64,000 bases of DNA from Oenanthe sinensis (Eukaryota > Streptophyta > Magnoliopsida > Apiales > Apiaceae), in NCBI GenBank assembly GCA_028671895.1, contig CM053802.1:37486201-37550200 (forward strand). Direction: 5' to 3'. The notes under the pieces were generated by a model. That model had not been told where the DNA came from, ran no database searches, and saw only the letters and a program-made list of their open reading frames with translations. The position numbers and the translations under genes are program-made. Positions within the stretch are counted from its first letter, which is position 1. Every line of letters begins with the position of its first letter. Positions 1 through 11,834 of this stretch are shown piece by piece.

Positions 1-2185
1 ATGTCCTCGGTGCTTGCTTGAGTCCATAGAGGGCTTTGAATAAGAAATATACAAAATCAGCAAACTCTGGATTTTCAAAGTCAGGAGGCTGTTCCACATA
101 TACTTCCTCTTCTAACTTTCCATTCAGAAATGCACTCTTCACATCCATTTGATAGACTTTAAAATTGGAATGTGCTGCGAATGCCAGAAATATTCTGATG
201 GCTTCAAGTCTTGCAACTGATGCGTAGGTCTCATCATAATCAATTCCCTCTTCCTGGGAGTAACCCTTTGCAACCAGTCTGGCCTTGTTCCTTGTAACAA
301 TGCCATCACCGTCTAACTTGTTCCTGTATACCCATTTCGTGCCAATAACAGATCTATCTTTAGGCCTGGGTACCAGTGTCCATACTTCTTGCCTTTCGAA
401 CTGATTGAGTTCTTCTTGCATGGCAAGAACCCAATCTGGATCAGTTAGAGCATCTTCAATTTTCTTTGGTTCTTCTTGAGATAGAAAAACTGAAAATAAA
501 CATTCATTTGAAGTTGCACTTCTGGTTCTAACACCAACATCTGGATCACCTATGATCAATTTAAAGGGATGATCTTTGCTCCATATCCTTTCCCTTGATA
601 GGTTTGATCTTGATGATTCGCCTCTATATTCATTGTGATGTTGTGTTGTGCTAGTTGATCCTTCATCTCCCCCTGAGTTGCTGCCTGGATGACTTGTTGA
701 TCCACCACTGTTATTAGTAGTATCTCCAGTGTTTCCATTGTTTCCACCACTATTACCTGGATCATTACCATCATTGTTGTCATCATCATTTCCTGCTACA
801 ACCTCGGGCTTTTCTTCATTATCTGAATCTGAGTCTGGATGATTGTCAAATTTTAATGACTCAGAAGAATCTTCAGTTTGGATACTTGGGAGTTTAGTGT
901 CATCAAAAGTTACATTGACACTTTCCTTCATTTGGTGTTGATCAATTATATATACCCTATATGCTCTTCTTGAATAACCGACAAAAATAGCTTCATGTGC
1001 CTTGGCCTCAAACTTGCCACGATGTTCATCTCCATCTTTTAACACAAAGCATTTGGCTCCAAATACATGAAAGTATTTGAGTGTTGGTTTCTTGCCATAC
1101 ATTAATTCGGAGGGTGTCTTCATATGATCCTTGTTGATTAAAGTTCGATTCTGGGTATAACAAGTTGTGCTTACTGCTTCAGCCCAGAAGTAGATAGGCA
1201 ACCTTGATTCACTTAACATTGTTCTTGCAGCTTCAATCAAGGTTCGATTCTTCCTTTCTACTACTCCATTCTGTTGCGGAGTTCTTGGCGCTGAGAATTG
1301 TCTTGTTATCCCTTTGTCTGAGCAGAAGCTATTCAGAATTTTATTCTTGAATTCTGTTCCATTATCTGATCTGATTGCCCGGACAGGTAGCTTTGAATCT
1401 AACTCAATCAACTTTACATGATCAATCACCAACTGTGGAGTTTCATCCTTAGAGTTCAAGAATAAAACCCACGTGTACTTTGTGAAGTCATCTACAATCA
1501 CTAAGGCATATTTCTTCCTTGACATAGACATGATATTGACTGGACCAAATAAATCCATATGAAGCAGCTGCAGTGGTTCAGTAATATTTGTAGTGACTGT
1601 GCCTTTGTGAGTTGCTCTTTTTGACTTCCCTTTCTGACATGCCTCACACAATCCTTCTTGTGTAAATTCCATCGGAGGCAGTCCTCTCACCAAATCCCTC
1701 TTGACTAGAGAGTTCATTGTTTTAAAATTCAGGTGTGAGAGCTTCTTGTGCCATAGCCAACTTTCTTCTGTTGAAGCTTTTGAATAAAAACAGTTTGCTT
1801 CAGCTTCAGTTCCCGAGTTGAAATCAGCTACGTACAAGTTTCCTTTCCTTACTCCACGCAAGGCTAGTCTGTCTTCTTTAGAATGAGCTATTAAGCACTT
1901 CTCCTTGATAAAGTTTACTTTGTAACCTCTATCACAGAATTGACTGACGCTGAGTAGATTGTGCTTATGTCCTTCCACCAAAGAGACATTTTCAATGATA
2001 ACATTCCCAGTATTTAACTTGCCATATCCCGTAGTCATTCCTTTGCTGTTATCTCCAAAGGTGACGATTGGGCCAGCTCTTTCAACCACGTCTGATAGCA
2101 GGGCTCTATCTCCGGTCATATGCCTTGACGATCCGCTGTCTAGGATCCATACAACCCGGTTTTCCTGTTTAACTCCCTGCACATA
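1..2185 (-). CDS. pol: Element A pol (protease, integrase, start of RT), partial
   Basis: Retroelement Pol that processes Gag-Pol, integrates cDNA and reverse-transcribes RNA. I read the minus frame codon by codon from the in-frame TGA at 2186-2188 to the window edge and found no stop in about 728 codons. Domains in order: aspartic protease motif DSGSSRHMTG (about 2105-2140), integrase zinc-binding region starting at WLWHKKLSHL (about 1735-1770) with its CEAC pair near 1640-1655, integrase core with DNGTEF near 1360 and PQQNGVVERKNRTL near 1235-1285, a Ser/Asn/Gly-rich linker (about 600-850), then RT from about 430 to YGLKQAPR at the edge. It lies in the same frame as gag, separated by TAA and TGA stops. 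The RT catalytic YVDD box and RNase H are off-window. Confidence 0.9.
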
Positions 2186-2194
2186 TCAAACAGA

Positions 2195-3616
2195 TTAATT
2201 CGTCTTCGGAGCCCAAAATTGATTGGGCCCGGCATACTTAAAGAATTGACCTTTGTCAGCTTTGACAACAGATCCTTTTCGAACAATAGCCGCATCCTCC
2301 TTGACTGTACTTACTTTCCTATAAACAGTCTTAACAACTTTTTGTTTAGACTTAGGAATATATTTTTCCTTCTTGACAGGTGAAGGAATAGCAGTCTTGG
2401 ATTTAGCAAATTTATTATTGATGTATTGTCTAGGTGTCATGTTCTTTTTATTAGCAGTCATGCGTTTGAAATAAGCAGTCATAGCATTAAAAGCACATAA
2501 CATACAATTTAACATACCACAAGGTTTATGGCATACATCAATAGCAGGCATGTTATTCACAGCAGTAGGAGTTTTAACAATTTCTACTTTAACTTTTTCA
2601 ACAGATTTAAAGTTTTCAGTAGAATGGCATCTGTTGTTACTATCCCTACTTCTAACAAACTTATTGTTAGGTCTGTTCAAATCATTCTTTAAGTTCTTAG
2701 CACCTAAACCAGGAGTGGATGAACTAGCAGAGTTCACATTTTCTATTGGTCTTTTAGGTACATATTTCGCTTTCTGGACATTTACTCCTTTTATGTCCCT
2801 TGTCTGTTCTTCTCTTTTCTTCTCTTCCTCGAGATCCTCTAACTGCATCTCATAAGCTATCAGTATAGAGCTCTCAAGGATAGGTTCAGCAATAGGTGTT
2901 ATGAAAAGAGGTTTGGGTGTGTTTTTAACAACATGAGGAATACCCCTTTCTTCAGCGCTTTGCTTGAACGGGGTAATGTTGCTTGGCTTTCCTACAGATT
3001 TATTATACTCGAAACCTATTCCAACTTTTTGGTTTATTTCCTGTTGGTCAACTAGGTTCTTTACAATATAAGAAGAATTTTTATAAGCTAGACACCTTTG
3101 CTTTTCTTCTTCAATTTTATTCTTTAAAAAAGCTTCAATCTCAACATAGCAGTTGACTCTATTAACTTGAAATGCAACATCTTCAGTTAATTTAACATTA
3201 ATAAGTTTCAACTTTTTCAATTCATAATTCTCTTCTGATAAAACTTTGTTTTCGAGAATTAAAACTTTTATTCGATCTCTAGCATCAATTAAATTCTCAC
3301 CTAGCAATTTAAACATTTTAGGACAACTAGGGTTTACCTCAATTCCTTGTCGAGGTGGAGATTGTGATCCTTCAGAATAAGAGGCCATTAGAGCAAGATT
3401 TCCCATTTGATCTTCTTCATCATTGTCGGAATCATCCCAGCTTTTTCCTGCTGCTAAGTATGATTTTCCCTGATGCTTCTTCAGTAGAGCGTCATATTTC
3501 TGTTTGAGCTCGTCATATGAATCCTTCTTTCTTTCCTGCTTGGGCTTTCTACAATCAGTAGCAAAGTGTCCCATTTCATTGCAGTTGAAGCAACGGATCT
3601 TGCTTCTGTCTACCAT
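2195..3616 (-). pseudogene. gag: Element A gag, C-terminal part (separated by insertion D)
   Basis: C-terminal 474 codons of SIRE-type Gag, including the TAA stop at 2195-2197. The nucleocapsid zinc knuckle CFNCNEMGHFATDC (CX2CX4HX4C) lies about 3557-3600, just inside the break. It is followed by charged, probably coiled-coil stretches and a Cys-rich motif ending CMLCAFNAMTAYF, shared with the gags of B, D and E. The reading frame resumes exactly in phase with the N-terminal part at 18292-19305 when element D and one copy of its 5-bp TSD are removed, giving about 811 residues in all. No stop other than the terminal one is seen, so only insertion D breaks this gene. Confidence 0.9.
3612..3616. 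repeat. Target-site duplication of element D, left copy (ACCAT)
   Basis: The five bases accat directly before the D 5' LTR are repeated exactly at 18287-18291 directly after its 3' LTR. They encode part of the Met-Val pair of A's gag, which dates D after A. Confidence 0.97.
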
Positions 3617-4182
3617 TGAAAGGCATAGGTGTACTAACTTGTAACACTTAATTACTATGTAACTCAACTAAGTAAAAGATAAAACAACAGCAAAACAAGA
3701 GAAACTGAAGAAGCACATGGAATCGATCAACTGAAGAAATGGTAATGATACTTGGTAACTACAAGTAACCAATTTGGTTAATCAAGGATGCATAAGTGAA
3801 AAGAAGTTCAATCTGAGTATTGCTCATGCACTAACTTATCTAATGGAGAATCAAATTAATGTCAAAGAAGTATCAAGAAGACCAAAGTGATTTCATGTAC
3901 TGTATATCAACATCTGGATAATGTAAAGGTTAATCAACAAATGAGAACTGACATTCAGAAGCAAGAACCCCTACAAGACTAGTCACTTATGAACCAGACC
4001 ATTGCATCAAGTGTCAGGACATTGGAGGCAAGTTCATGTCAGTAATAGAAGATCTCATTTGAATTGAGTGAGGAAAAGAAATTGAAGAAGCTAGGGAAAC
4101 TTGCTCATAAAGGTTAATTCTCAATTAGTCACTAAAGAAGGTCAACATTGGATGTATGCATATTTGCCAAGGCAAATGTCGA

Positions 4183-4342
4183 TCCACAGCAGATCGAGAT
4201 GCGGGTCGAGATTTATAAGTGAAGTAAAACATTGCAAAGGCAAATCTCGATCCACGATAGATCGAGATCGAGATTCTCCCAGATCGAGATCGAGATTTTC
4301 ACAGATCGAGATCGAGATGGGTCCAGGCGCAGATCGAGATGC
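4183..4342 (+). promoter_or_regulatory. Element D LTR: promoter-proximal GATCGAGATC array
   Basis: Three copies of AGATCGAGATCGAGAT start at 4259, 4281 and 4303, exactly 22 bp apart, with looser copies near 4183 and 4335. The array lies about 150-170 bp upstream of the LTR TATA box, where an enhancer of U3 would be expected. The enhancer role is inferred. The same motif and its flank AAGGCAAATCTCGATC (4237-4252) recur between pol and the third ORF. Confidence 0.6.
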
Positions 4343-4487
4343 GGGTAGATATGTAACATTTAATGTTCAAGGGACAAGTGGCTTATTGTGAACGGTTGAT
4401 CCAGAGTTGTTGGGAAAGTACTTTTTGTTGTCAAAATCCTGATTGGGCCACGTACACAAAAAGGACAAGATCAAGACTACATGACAT

Positions 4488-4494
4488 TATAAAA
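4488..4494 (+). promoter_or_regulatory. Element D LTR TATA box
   Basis: TATAAAA in the context attataaaagcag, about 150 bp downstream of the repeat array and 306 bp before the LTR end. This is a suitable position for the start of the genomic RNA. The equivalent site is conserved in the 3' LTR. Confidence 0.6.
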
Positions 4495-4802
4495 GCAGTA
4501 CTTTGTTTTTATTAGTTAAGTGACTTGTATCTCTGTAATTCAACGATAATTTTTAAAGAGAGGGCATTTACTGTAAAACAAAAAGTGAGAGAGAGGATCA
4601 GTTGAATCTAGCTTTAATTGCTGTATTTATTGTTCAACTGATCATGATGCTTTTATGAATGTTGTAGCAAATCCATCAATGAATATAATGATATATTCTT
4701 GAAATTCTGTGTCATCATTTATTACCTGCAGATTGTTTATTCTCTCATTAATTTTAAACAGTTGTATTCACCCCCCCTCTACAACACTTTGGACCTAACA
4801 AT

Positions 4803-4814
4803 TGGTATCAGAGC
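4803..4814 (+). other. Element D primer binding site
   Basis: TGGTATCAGAGC, complementary to the 3' end of plant initiator methionine tRNA, two bases after the 5' LTR. The remaining leader (4815-5296) is non-coding, with nothing else recognised. Confidence 0.92.
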
Positions 4815-5296
4815 ATCTGTTAAACACATCTAACAGAGATCCTACTGTGTTGTTTGAGTTGGTTCTTGAAAATCCCAGATCTAATTTTTCTTGAAATTTG
4901 TGCCGAAAGTTTTTATTTGTTTCTTCCTGGAAAAGTCATAGATCTAAAAAGTTCTAAGTAATGGTGTAAGGAATATTTGTACAAAATTCCAAAATATTGT
5001 TCTTTAGAGCTTTGTGGGTTTTCCTGTGGTCAAAACTGGAATCAACTGATTGACCAAACAAAAAGGACACTTTCGAACTTCTGTCAACTAGAAAGTGGAC
5101 AACTTTTTGTTTGGACTTGAAAAATTGTGGACCCTACTACTATTCCTGTGATTAGAACTAACTTGCTTGAATCTTAAGTGCAAAATCCGTTGGATATTAA
5201 GTGTTGAATATTTAAAGTGAGATAATTAACTTTTCAAGTAAATACAATTTATTGTAATTTGAAAAGTGTATTATCTTAATTTTAAACTTTATTAAA

Positions 5297-7846
5297 ATGG
5301 CCGCCGCACACAGATTTAAGATACCTCCGTTTGATACACAACATTATGACGAATGGACCGGAAGGATGAAAGCTTACCTTGAATCAATAAACAAGGTATA
5401 CTTGAGAATATTGGAGAACGGTCCATACATACCCATGAGAATTGAGCCAGAGCGAATGGAAGGAGGGATACTAATACCATCCCGGTCTGTTCCTAAAGAG
5501 GAAATGGAGTTTTCAGACGCAGATAAAGAATTGGTTGGTATGGATGCGTCGTTACGCAACGTCATAATTGAATCCCTAAACTCAGAGTACTATGTTCAAA
5601 TAAAGGGATTAAAAACAGCTAAAGCCATGTGGGATAAACTGGCTGTAGTGATGGAGGGGACCGAGGAAGTTAGAGATAATCACAAGCGTATTCTGATATC
5701 TGAATATGAATCGTTCAGATGTGAACGAGGAGAAAGTGTAGCGGATGTTTACAAACGTTACAGTAAATTGCTTATCGAGCTGAGTATAAGAGATAAAGTC
5801 TATCCACTAGCAGATTCAAATATCAAGTTTCTCTTGAATTTGCCTAAACATCTGGAACACAGGATCACTGCCATTCGAGAGTCAAGAGACTTGAAAAATA
5901 CTTCTCTCGAAAAGTTGTATGGTGTTTTGAAGACCTACGAGCTGTAGCAGGAACAAAATGAGAGAAGAAGATCCTACAATAGTGGAGAAAACAAAGCGGT
6001 AAGTGAGTCTGGACTTGTAGCTGAAGAGTCTGCTGTAAAGGCACTTGCAGCTGTCTCATTGAAAACTGCTAATCCTGAAAGGGTGGTATTAGACATTGAA
6101 GATCCATCCGAAGAAAGTGAGGATGAATACTATACCCTTGAAGAGCTGGACAAATTAGAAGACAAGTCATATGCTTGTATTGCTCGAGAATTTGCTCATA
6201 TCAGCTTCAGGAAGCAAAGAAGTGGTAAAGGACGTTTTGGTAGTTCTTTCAGCCGAAGAGGCAGCAGTAGCAGCAGAGGCAGTAGTGTAAGTGGTCGTGG
6301 AAGTTACAGTGGTCGAGGTAGCACATCTGGTAGTGGCTACAGACCTAACCTGGTAGACAAGAACAAGTTCAGATGCTACAACTGCAATGAATTGGGGCAC
6401 TTCGCAACAGAGTGCAAGAAGCCCAAGTACGTTCATCCCAAGGAATCCTATGCTGATCTGAAAAAGAAATATGATGCCTTGGTTAGCAAGCAACAGAAGG
6501 GAAGCCGGGCGTATGTTGTGACTGAAGGGAAGGGTTGGGACGAGTCTGATGAAGATGAAGATCAGGAGCTATGCAATTTCGCTTTAATGGCAAAATCTTC
6601 AGAACAATCAGAGGTACCAATTCTAACCGTAAATGAAATGTCTATTTCTGAGTACCAAAATGAATTAGCTGTCATGACTAAAGATATGTACAATCTCTAA
6701 CTAAATCTAATTGCTGTTAATGAGGAAAATGTTAAACTCTCCCTTAAGAATAGACTTCTCGAGGCCAGGGTAGAGGAATTAGAATCGGGAGAAAGTAAAG
6801 AAAGGCAGTTAATGAATCAGGTAGACGTTTTAGAACACAAGCTTAAGATTAGGGAAGACCTTAACGAAGAACTTAAAAATGAATTAGCTGAGCTTAAAAT
6901 AACATGTCAATCTTTTAAAGAAGCCGCTAATAAAGTTTTCGTAGAAAGGGACATGTACATGAAGCTGGCAGGCAAGAGTAAAAATGAAAAAGTAAACATA
7001 GGACTTGACTACACACAGAAAAAGAAAAATAGGGTTGCTGAGTTGTTAGAGCCAGTGTTAGTCAAAGAAAATGTGCCTGAGGTTTTAATGGATGTTAGAA
7101 AACCTATCTTTAAGCAGTTTGAGCCCAGGACCATAGATCCTGTTGCTACTAAAATTGAACAAGAAATTAAAATTGAAAGAGATTTAGAAGAAAAAGTAGT
7201 AGAACCTACAACTTCTAAGAGAGCGAGTAAGATTGCTTATGCTAAGAGAGGTGTAGGAACCAAGGAGGCTAAGACGGTGTCATATAAACAATGGGTAGCA
7301 GGGTCAGACCAAATGAAAGCACCTGTAAAGGCAGTTAAAACTGAACCTGCATCTGTATCTACATCTACACGAGCTAGAAAGGCATGCTATATCTGTAATC
7401 AAACTGATCATTTGTCTTACTATTGCCCGTTCTATGTAGAGGAAGAAAAATCTGTTGGTTGTAATACCATGCCTGCAACTACTGCTTTGCCTAACATGCA
7501 TGCAAATCATGTCAAGTGCAATAATCCTAATTGTATGCCATGTGCTGTAAACATCATGCATGCTTATTTTAATTTGATGAATACTACTAGTGCATCTGTT
7601 GAACATACATCTAGTAGTAGTAAGAAAAAGCATGCGGGGTCAAAGGCTAAGACTTCAAGTCCTCCTAAAGTTAGGAGTGACCAGTCTGCTCCCAAACCTG
7701 AAAAATCAGTCAAGGTTGACAAGGGAAAAGACAAAGTCAAGATGAATGCCCCTGATGGCAACAAGGCAAAGCCTTCTGTATCTGAAAAGAAAAAGGAAAT
7801 TATTGATGCCGGGCCCAAACATCATTGGGTTCCGAAGAACACCTAA
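5297..7846 (+). pseudogene. gag: Element D gag with two in-frame stops
   Basis: SIRE-type capsid/nucleocapsid protein, 850 codons in one frame from ATG 5297 (MAAAHRFKIPPFD) to TAA 7844-7846. The frame is broken by TAG at 5945-5947, where the relatives have a Glu codon, and TAA at 6698-6700. Features in order: N-terminal retrotransposon Gag region, a Ser/Gly/Arg-rich stretch (about 6225-6345), zinc knuckle CYNCNELGHFATEC (6374-6415), a helical charged region, and a second knuckle CYICNQTDHLSYYC (7385-7426) with an adjacent Cys-rich motif. Pol begins in the -1 frame and overlaps the gag end. Without suppression only a 216-residue N-terminal fragment would be made. Confidence 0.93.
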
Positions 7847-10800
7847 CCTTTCTGGATTTGCAGGGCAGTGAACAGGAAAAGAGTAAAGTCATATGGGTGC
7901 TGGACAGTGGAGCATCGAGACATATGACCGGCAATAAGTCCCTGCTAACAGATTTGGTGTTGAGAGCCGGCTCCGTGGTTACTTTTGGAGATAACAGCAA
8001 AGGTTACACCAGGGGATATGGCAAGATCGTTTGTGGAAATGTTATCATTGAGGACGTGTCTTTTGTGGAAGGATTGCGACATAATCTTCTCAGCGTTAGT
8101 CAGTTCACCGACAGGGGTTTTGACGTCAACTTTGGGAAGCATGATTGTTCGATTCGAAGCAAAAAGGATGGAAGCCTTGCTCTCAAAGGAGTAAGGAAGT
8201 CAAATTTGTTCATAGCTGACATGAATTCTGCTGATCAGTCTGAAGTCACGTGTTTCTACAGCAAGGCTTCTGCTGATGAAAGTTGGCTATGGCATAAAAG
8301 ATTATCTCACCTGAACTTTAAAGCAATGAATAATCTCGTAAGGAGAGAATTGGTGAGAGGGCTTCCGCAGATGGAGTTCACCCCAGATGGACTCTGCGAA
8401 GCATGTGAGATGGGAAAATCAAAAAGAGCCTCGCATAAGGATAAACAAGTGAATAGCATTACCGAGCCCCTACAACTCCTTCACATGGATTTGTTTGGAC
8501 CTGTTAATGTTATGTCAATGTCAAGGAAAAGATATGCGCTGGTAATTGTCGATGACTTTTCCAAATACACATGGGTGAAGTTTGTGACATCGAAAGATGA
8601 AGTGCCACATGAGATCATTAGACATGTACTGGTAATTGAAAACGTAGCAAGTCTGACTGTGAAGACTATCCGATCCGACAACGGGACAGAATTCAAGAAC
8701 TCAGTGTTAATGGATTTCTGCATATCTAAAGGGATCAGACGACAGTATTCAGCACCGAGAACACCGCAGCAGAACGGGGTGGTAGAAAGGAAGAACAGGA
8801 CACTGGTTGAAGCAGCTAGGACAATGCTGTATGAGTCAAAACTTCCTTTATATTTTTGGGCTGAAGCAGTTAGCACGGCTTGTTATACACAGAACATAAC
8901 CCTGATTATAAAGGACCATAATGAGACGCCGTATTACATGATGAATAAACGAAAACCATCTATCAAGTACTTTCACGTATTTGGTGCCAAATGCTTTGTG
9001 TTAAGGGACAATGCACAACTTGGAAAGTTTGATGCCAAAGCAGATGAAGGGGTTTTCATTGGATATTCTCTTGAAATAGTAGCAGCGTACAGGGTGTTTG
9101 TGCTTAATGATCGCAAGGTGGTTGAAAGCCTTATGTCACATTCGACGACTCAAAGCTCCCTTCTATACAAAAAGAAGATAGTGAGCCCACTTCCCTAAGA
9201 TTTGAGAATATGGATATTGATGAAGTGGATATAGTTCCTGAGTCTGTAGTGCAGGGTAGTGATCCAACTATAAATAATGAAATTAATCAAGAGTCTAGTG
9301 TTTCGCAAATTCAAAACACTAGGGCTGAGGGATCACCTTCCGTCAGACCTGATACTAACTCAGGGGGAGTCAGTATGTACTCAGGGGGAGCAGCTCACTC
9401 AGGGGGAGCCAGTACTAGCTCAAGGGAAGCTAGTGAAAATGTTTCTAGACTAAGTCACCTTCACTTACAAGATCAAGCTGAATCATCAAGAACATTTGCT
9501 AAGGATCGCACTTGGAACAAGGACCATCCGTTTGAGCTAATTATTGGTGATCCAGAAGCCGGAGTGACTACTAGAGGAAAAGCTAGAGCTGAAATTGCCA
9601 CTGAGAATGAATGTCTATACTCAGTGTTCCTTTCTCAGATGGAACCTAAAGTGGTGGAAGAAGCTCTAGATGACGCTGATTGGGTGATTGCTATGCAAGA
9701 GGAACTCAATCAGTTTGAAAGGCAGAAGGTGTGGAAGCTGGTACCCAGACCAAAGAATAGATCTGTCGTTGGGACAAAATGGGTATTCAGAAACAAGCTG
9801 GATGAAGACAGACTTGTAACACGAAATAAAGCTCGCCTGGTTGCTAAGGGTTATACTCAAAGAGAAGGAATTGATTATGATGAAACCTATGCACCAGTAG
9901 CAAGGCTAGAAGCAGTAAGGATGTTCTTGGCTTTCGCAGCACATCATGGTTTTAAAGTCTATCAAATGGATGTCAATAGTGCATTCTTAAACGGTGAACT
10001 GGATGAAGAAGTGTATGTCGAGCAACCTCCCGGGTTTATCGACAGCAAATATTGTGATTATGTTTATCGACTCTTCAAATCAGTATATGGCCTTAAGCAG
10101 TCTCCGCGAAAGTGGTATGAAACTCTGTCAGACTTTTTACTAGAAAGTGGTTTCACCAGAGGAGTAATCGACAAGACGCTTTTCTACAAGAAATGCAAAG
10201 ATGATCTAATAATGGTGCAGGTATATGTGGATGACATTATCTTTGGGTCTGCAAATGAGAAGCTGTGTGCTAAATTCGCTAAGTTAATGCAATCAAGGTA
10301 TGAAATGAGCATGATGGGAGAGCTGACGTTCTTTCTGGGCATTCAGGTTAGTCAGAAGAAGGACGGGATATTTATCTTCCAGACCAAGTACATTCATGAT
10401 CTATTGAAGAAGTATGGTCTCCAAGATGTATCACAAGCTAAGACTCCTATGGCAACATCCACGAAACTTGACGAGGACAAATCGGGTAAACCTGTAGACA
10501 TCTCAAGCTATCGAGGTATGATCGGCTCACTTTTGTATTTAACTGCTAGCAGACCTGATATTATGTTCTCTACGTGCCTATGTGCAAGGTTCCAAGCGGA
10601 TCCTAGAGAGTCACATCTCATAGCCATAAAGCGTATTTTTAGGTATCTCAAGGGAACATCAAATCTTGGGATTTGGTACCCAAGAGATACAGGGTTTAAT
10701 CTTGTTGGCTATTCGGATTCAGATTACGCAGGTTGTAGAATAGATAGGAAGAGCACTTCAGGAAGCTGTCAGTTCCTTGGAAGAAGGTTGGTGTCTTGGC

Positions 10801-11168
10801 AAAGCAAGAAATAACACACAGTATCTACCTCGACAGCTGAAGCAGAATATATTGCTGCTGGAAGCTGTGTGGGCCAGATACTGTGGATGAAGAACCAACT
10901 CAAGGACTACGGTGTGGAAGTATCTAAGATTCCTATCATGTGTGACAACACAAGTGCTATTGCAATGACCAACAATCCTGTGGATCACTCAAGGACCAAG
11001 CACATTGACATCAGGTATCATTTTATTAGAGAGCATGTAGAAAATGGAACTGTAGAGTTGCATTTTGTGTCTACTGAACGTCAAATAGCAGATATATTCA
11101 CTAAACCTCTAGACGAATCAACATTTTCTAGATTGGTTGGTGAATTGGGGATGCTTAACACATGTTAG
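7825..11168 (+). pseudogene. pol: Element D pol (PR-IN-RT-RH) with a frameshift and a stop
   Basis: Copia-order Pol. Protease DSGASRHMTG near 7903-7932. Integrase zinc region from WLWHKRLSHL (about 8286) to CEACEMGK. Integrase catalytic motifs HMDLFGP, SDNGTEF (about 8674) and PQQNGVVERKN (about 8766). RT from about 9660 with VYVDDIIFG (about 10225) intact. RNase H from about 10700 to 11168. A deletion, apparently of one base, near 9131-9134 moves the frame, so the first ORF ends at 9198 and the linker and RT continue from about 9210. TAA at 10812-10814 replaces a Gln codon (CAA to TAA) at the start of RNase H. The linker holds tcagggggag repeats (about 9360-9410). Confidence 0.93.
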
Positions 11169-11519
11169 TTTTGCTACCTATCTGTTATAATTCAGTTTGT
11201 GTACATATTATTGTTATTCATGAATATTCATAATTAATAATGTGTACTTAACTTCATAAATGTATGTATTACATCTCATAAAGGGAAGTTAGAAATTTTC
11301 ATGAAATTAATCTTATGCTGATCTGTGTATCTAAATGATTAATGTCTAATAATGTGATAGGATTTAATGCTATACTTAATTTTGTAATGCATGATTTATT
11401 TGCTAAATTCCCTGTCGTTGCAAAATTGTAAGTTTCCTAAATGGTGTGAAAATTTGTGGTGAAATCTTGTGAATTTTACATATAAATGTTTAATTCACAT
11501 AATTTCATTAAAATTTTCT
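11169..11519 (+). other. Element D spacer after pol
   Basis: AT-rich non-coding stretch between the pol stop and the internal repeat array. No ORF or conserved signal recognised. Confidence 0.6.
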
Positions 11520-11790
11520 AAGGCAAATCTCGATCTGGTTCTGGATCGAGATCGAGAACGACTTGTGAAAATTGGTCTAAAAACTGTCAAAGTACATCTC
11601 GATCTATCGACATCGAGATCGACATCGAGATCGACATCAAGATGTAGATCGAGATGCGGATCGAGATCGACATCGAGATGTAGATCGAGATGCAGATCGA
11701 GATCGACATCGAGATCGACATCGAGATGCGGATCGAGATCGACATCTAGATGAGGATCGAGATGCGGATCTCGAGATCGAGATGTGACTT
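11520..11790 (+). repeat. Element D internal GATCGA hexamer array between pol and third ORF
   Basis: About 270 bp built from hexamer variants (GATCGA, GACATC, GAGATC, GATGCG). It opens with AAGGCAAATCTCGATC, a 16-base block identical to LTR positions 4237-4252, followed as in the LTR by GATCGAGATCGAGA. It thus looks like an expanded copy of the LTR promoter array rather than an unrelated microsatellite. An ORF across it would encode Ser-Arg repeats but has no support as a gene. Confidence 0.85.
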
Positions 11791-11823
11791 GTCTTTTCAG
11801 TTACTTCTTTTTAGGCGTGCAAG

Positions 11824-11834
11824 TATATATTATA
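11824..11834 (+). promoter_or_regulatory. TATA-like element before element D third ORF
   Basis: TATATATTATA about 35 bp after the internal array and about 670 bp before the third-ORF ATG. The order array then TATA matches the LTR. The internal promoter is inferred, not shown. The segment 11835-12501 between it and the ATG is T-rich and non-coding, suitable as a 5' leader. Confidence 0.35.

Larger units (their letters stand above)
3617..4800 (+). repeat. Element D 5' LTR
   Basis: 1184-bp LTR starting tgaaaggcat and ending ggacctaaca. It holds a GATCGAGATC repeat array (about 4183-4342), a TATA box (4488-4494) and, near its 3' end, a C-rich tract followed by tctacaacac, a feature also seen in the A, B and E LTRs. 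A 96-codon ORF inside it also occurs in the other LTR and is not considered a gene. Confidence 0.96.

Noticed and set aside
556..789. Met/Thr/Val-rich minus ORF
   Set aside because: An out-of-frame shadow of the low-complexity linker in element A pol, which is open in another frame.
4101..4391. 96-codon ORF, also at 17588-17878
   Set aside because: Present in both LTRs of D because LTRs are duplicated; no homology or codon signal.
7812..7818. CCCAAAC as a -1 frameshift slippery site before the D gag stop
   Set aside because: The codon phase is wrong: zero-frame codons are CCC AAA, not the XXY YYZ register, and the site is not found in A, B or E.
11469..11753. ORF encoding Arg-Ser-Thr-Ser repeats, like an SR protein
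   Set aside because: It is only the translation of the GATCGA hexamer array; any open frame through it gives dipeptide-type repeats.
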